A stretch of DNA of 5,224 nucleotides from Bacteroidota bacterium (GTDB taxonomy: Bacteria > Bacteroidota > Bacteroidia > Chitinophagales > Chitinophagaceae): positions 1 to 5,224 of the forward strand of contig CANGUS010000149.1 of NCBI GenBank assembly GCA_947457085.1, given 5' to 3'. Of the stretch, positions 4,881 through 5,224 are shown piece after piece. The translations under genes were made by a program, and so were the position numbers. The notes below the pieces were generated by a model that saw only the letters and a list, made by a program, of their open reading frames with translations, had not been told where the DNA came from and made no database searches. How positions within the stretch are numbered: position 1 is the first letter of the stretch; the number at the start of each line of letters is the position of its first letter.

Positions 4881-5224
4881 ATGAAAAAAATACTTTTCTT
4901 ATTCTTCTTATTAAACATTTGCTCGTTTTTGAATGCCCAAGATAAAGTAAAAAAAACGCCAGAAGAAAAAGCAAAAAAGAAAACAATAGAAATGGTCTCG
5001 TCATTAAAATTGACAAAAGAACAAGATGCCTTGATCTATTCTACCAATTTGAAAGTATATCAAAGTATCCAAAAATATGACACAAAAGAACATTCTAAAA
5101 AAGACAAGAAAAAACAAAAAAACATTGCTCAAAACCTTCGTGATAAAGAATTTAAACGCATTTTAACGCCTGCTCAATTTAAACTTTATATTGCATTAGA
5201 CAAGGCAGATGATGCCAGAAAAGA
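4881..5224 (+). CDS. Small secreted Lys-rich protein with LTxxQ-like motifs, 3' end outside the window
   Basis: The open frame runs 114 codons from ATG 4881 past the end of the window. Residues 1-19 are a clear signal peptide: KK, a hydrophobic core ILFLFFLLNICSFL, and a likely cleavage after LNA19. The mature part is strongly basic and helix-prone, with Lys-rich stretches at 22-34 and 73-80. Two motifs, LTKEQ (44-48) and LTPAQ (95-99), recall the paired LTxxQ motifs of periplasmic Spy/CpxP-like proteins, and the spacing between them (51 residues) is similar. It is therefore probably periplasmic, possibly a chaperone-like or envelope-stress protein, but no function can be assigned from this fragment. 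Small proteins of this kind are common and mostly uncharacterised in Flavobacteriia. It follows the receptor gene by 44 bases on the same strand, but its own -7 box suggests independent expression. Confidence 0.85.
   Translation, partial: MKKILFLFFLLNICSFLNAQDKVKKTPEEKAKKKTIEMVSSLKLTKEQDALIYSTNLKVYQSIQKYDTKEHSKKDKKKQKNIAQNLRDKEFKRILTPAQFKLYIALDKADDARK

Noticed and set aside
4819..5016. A minus-strand open frame rich in Phe and Leu, looking like a small membrane protein.
   Set aside because: It is the complement of the Lys-rich and signal-peptide codons of the secreted protein gene, which has the better start, signal peptide and -7 box.

Overview
The window looks like chromosomal DNA of a Bacteroidota bacterium, most likely of class Flavobacteriia. 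It is AT-rich, its genes lack strong Shine-Dalgarno sequences and begin after A-rich leaders, and several start regions carry the Bacteroidota promoter signature (TTG, a spacer of about 17-20 bases, then TAnnTTTG). The proteins (a FecA-like TonB-dependent receptor, an AraC regulator with the YLKKGFKE signature, a Lys-rich secreted protein) fit that group. These assignments come from recognising motifs by eye; no database search was run.

Layout. Bases 1-146 (minus strand) are the N-terminal part of a small rhodanese-like protein whose catalytic end lies outside the window. Bases 147-383 hold its promoter, a CRP/FNR-like palindrome placed where a class II activator would bind, and the terminator of the next gene. 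A tRNA-Glu (UUC) gene lies on the minus strand at 384-455. Bases 456-602 carry back-to-back promoters, leftward for the tRNA and rightward for gap. The gap gene (603-1613) encodes NAD-dependent glyceraldehyde-3-phosphate dehydrogenase and ends at a strong hairpin terminator.

Bases 1614-1776 separate this housekeeping part from an apparent iron-acquisition module. They hold a Fur-box-like palindrome and two candidate promoters. An AraC-family regulator (1777-2514) is followed after 84 bases by a FecA-like TonB-dependent outer-membrane receptor (2599-4836). Between them, two abutting 21-bp direct repeats sit exactly where the receptor promoter lacks a -33 element. This arrangement closely resembles an AraC-type activator site. 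The likely scheme is that iron limitation relieves Fur at the regulator gene, and the regulator, perhaps with the imported chelate as co-inducer, activates the receptor. The window ends in the start of a small secreted Lys-rich protein with two LTxxQ-like motifs (4881 onward).

No insertion sequence, CRISPR array, prophage or other clear mobile element is visible, and no stretch longer than 300 bases lacks a gene. I see no wholly new system. The most informative signals are the candidate regulatory sites around the regulator and receptor genes and upstream of the rhodanese gene.
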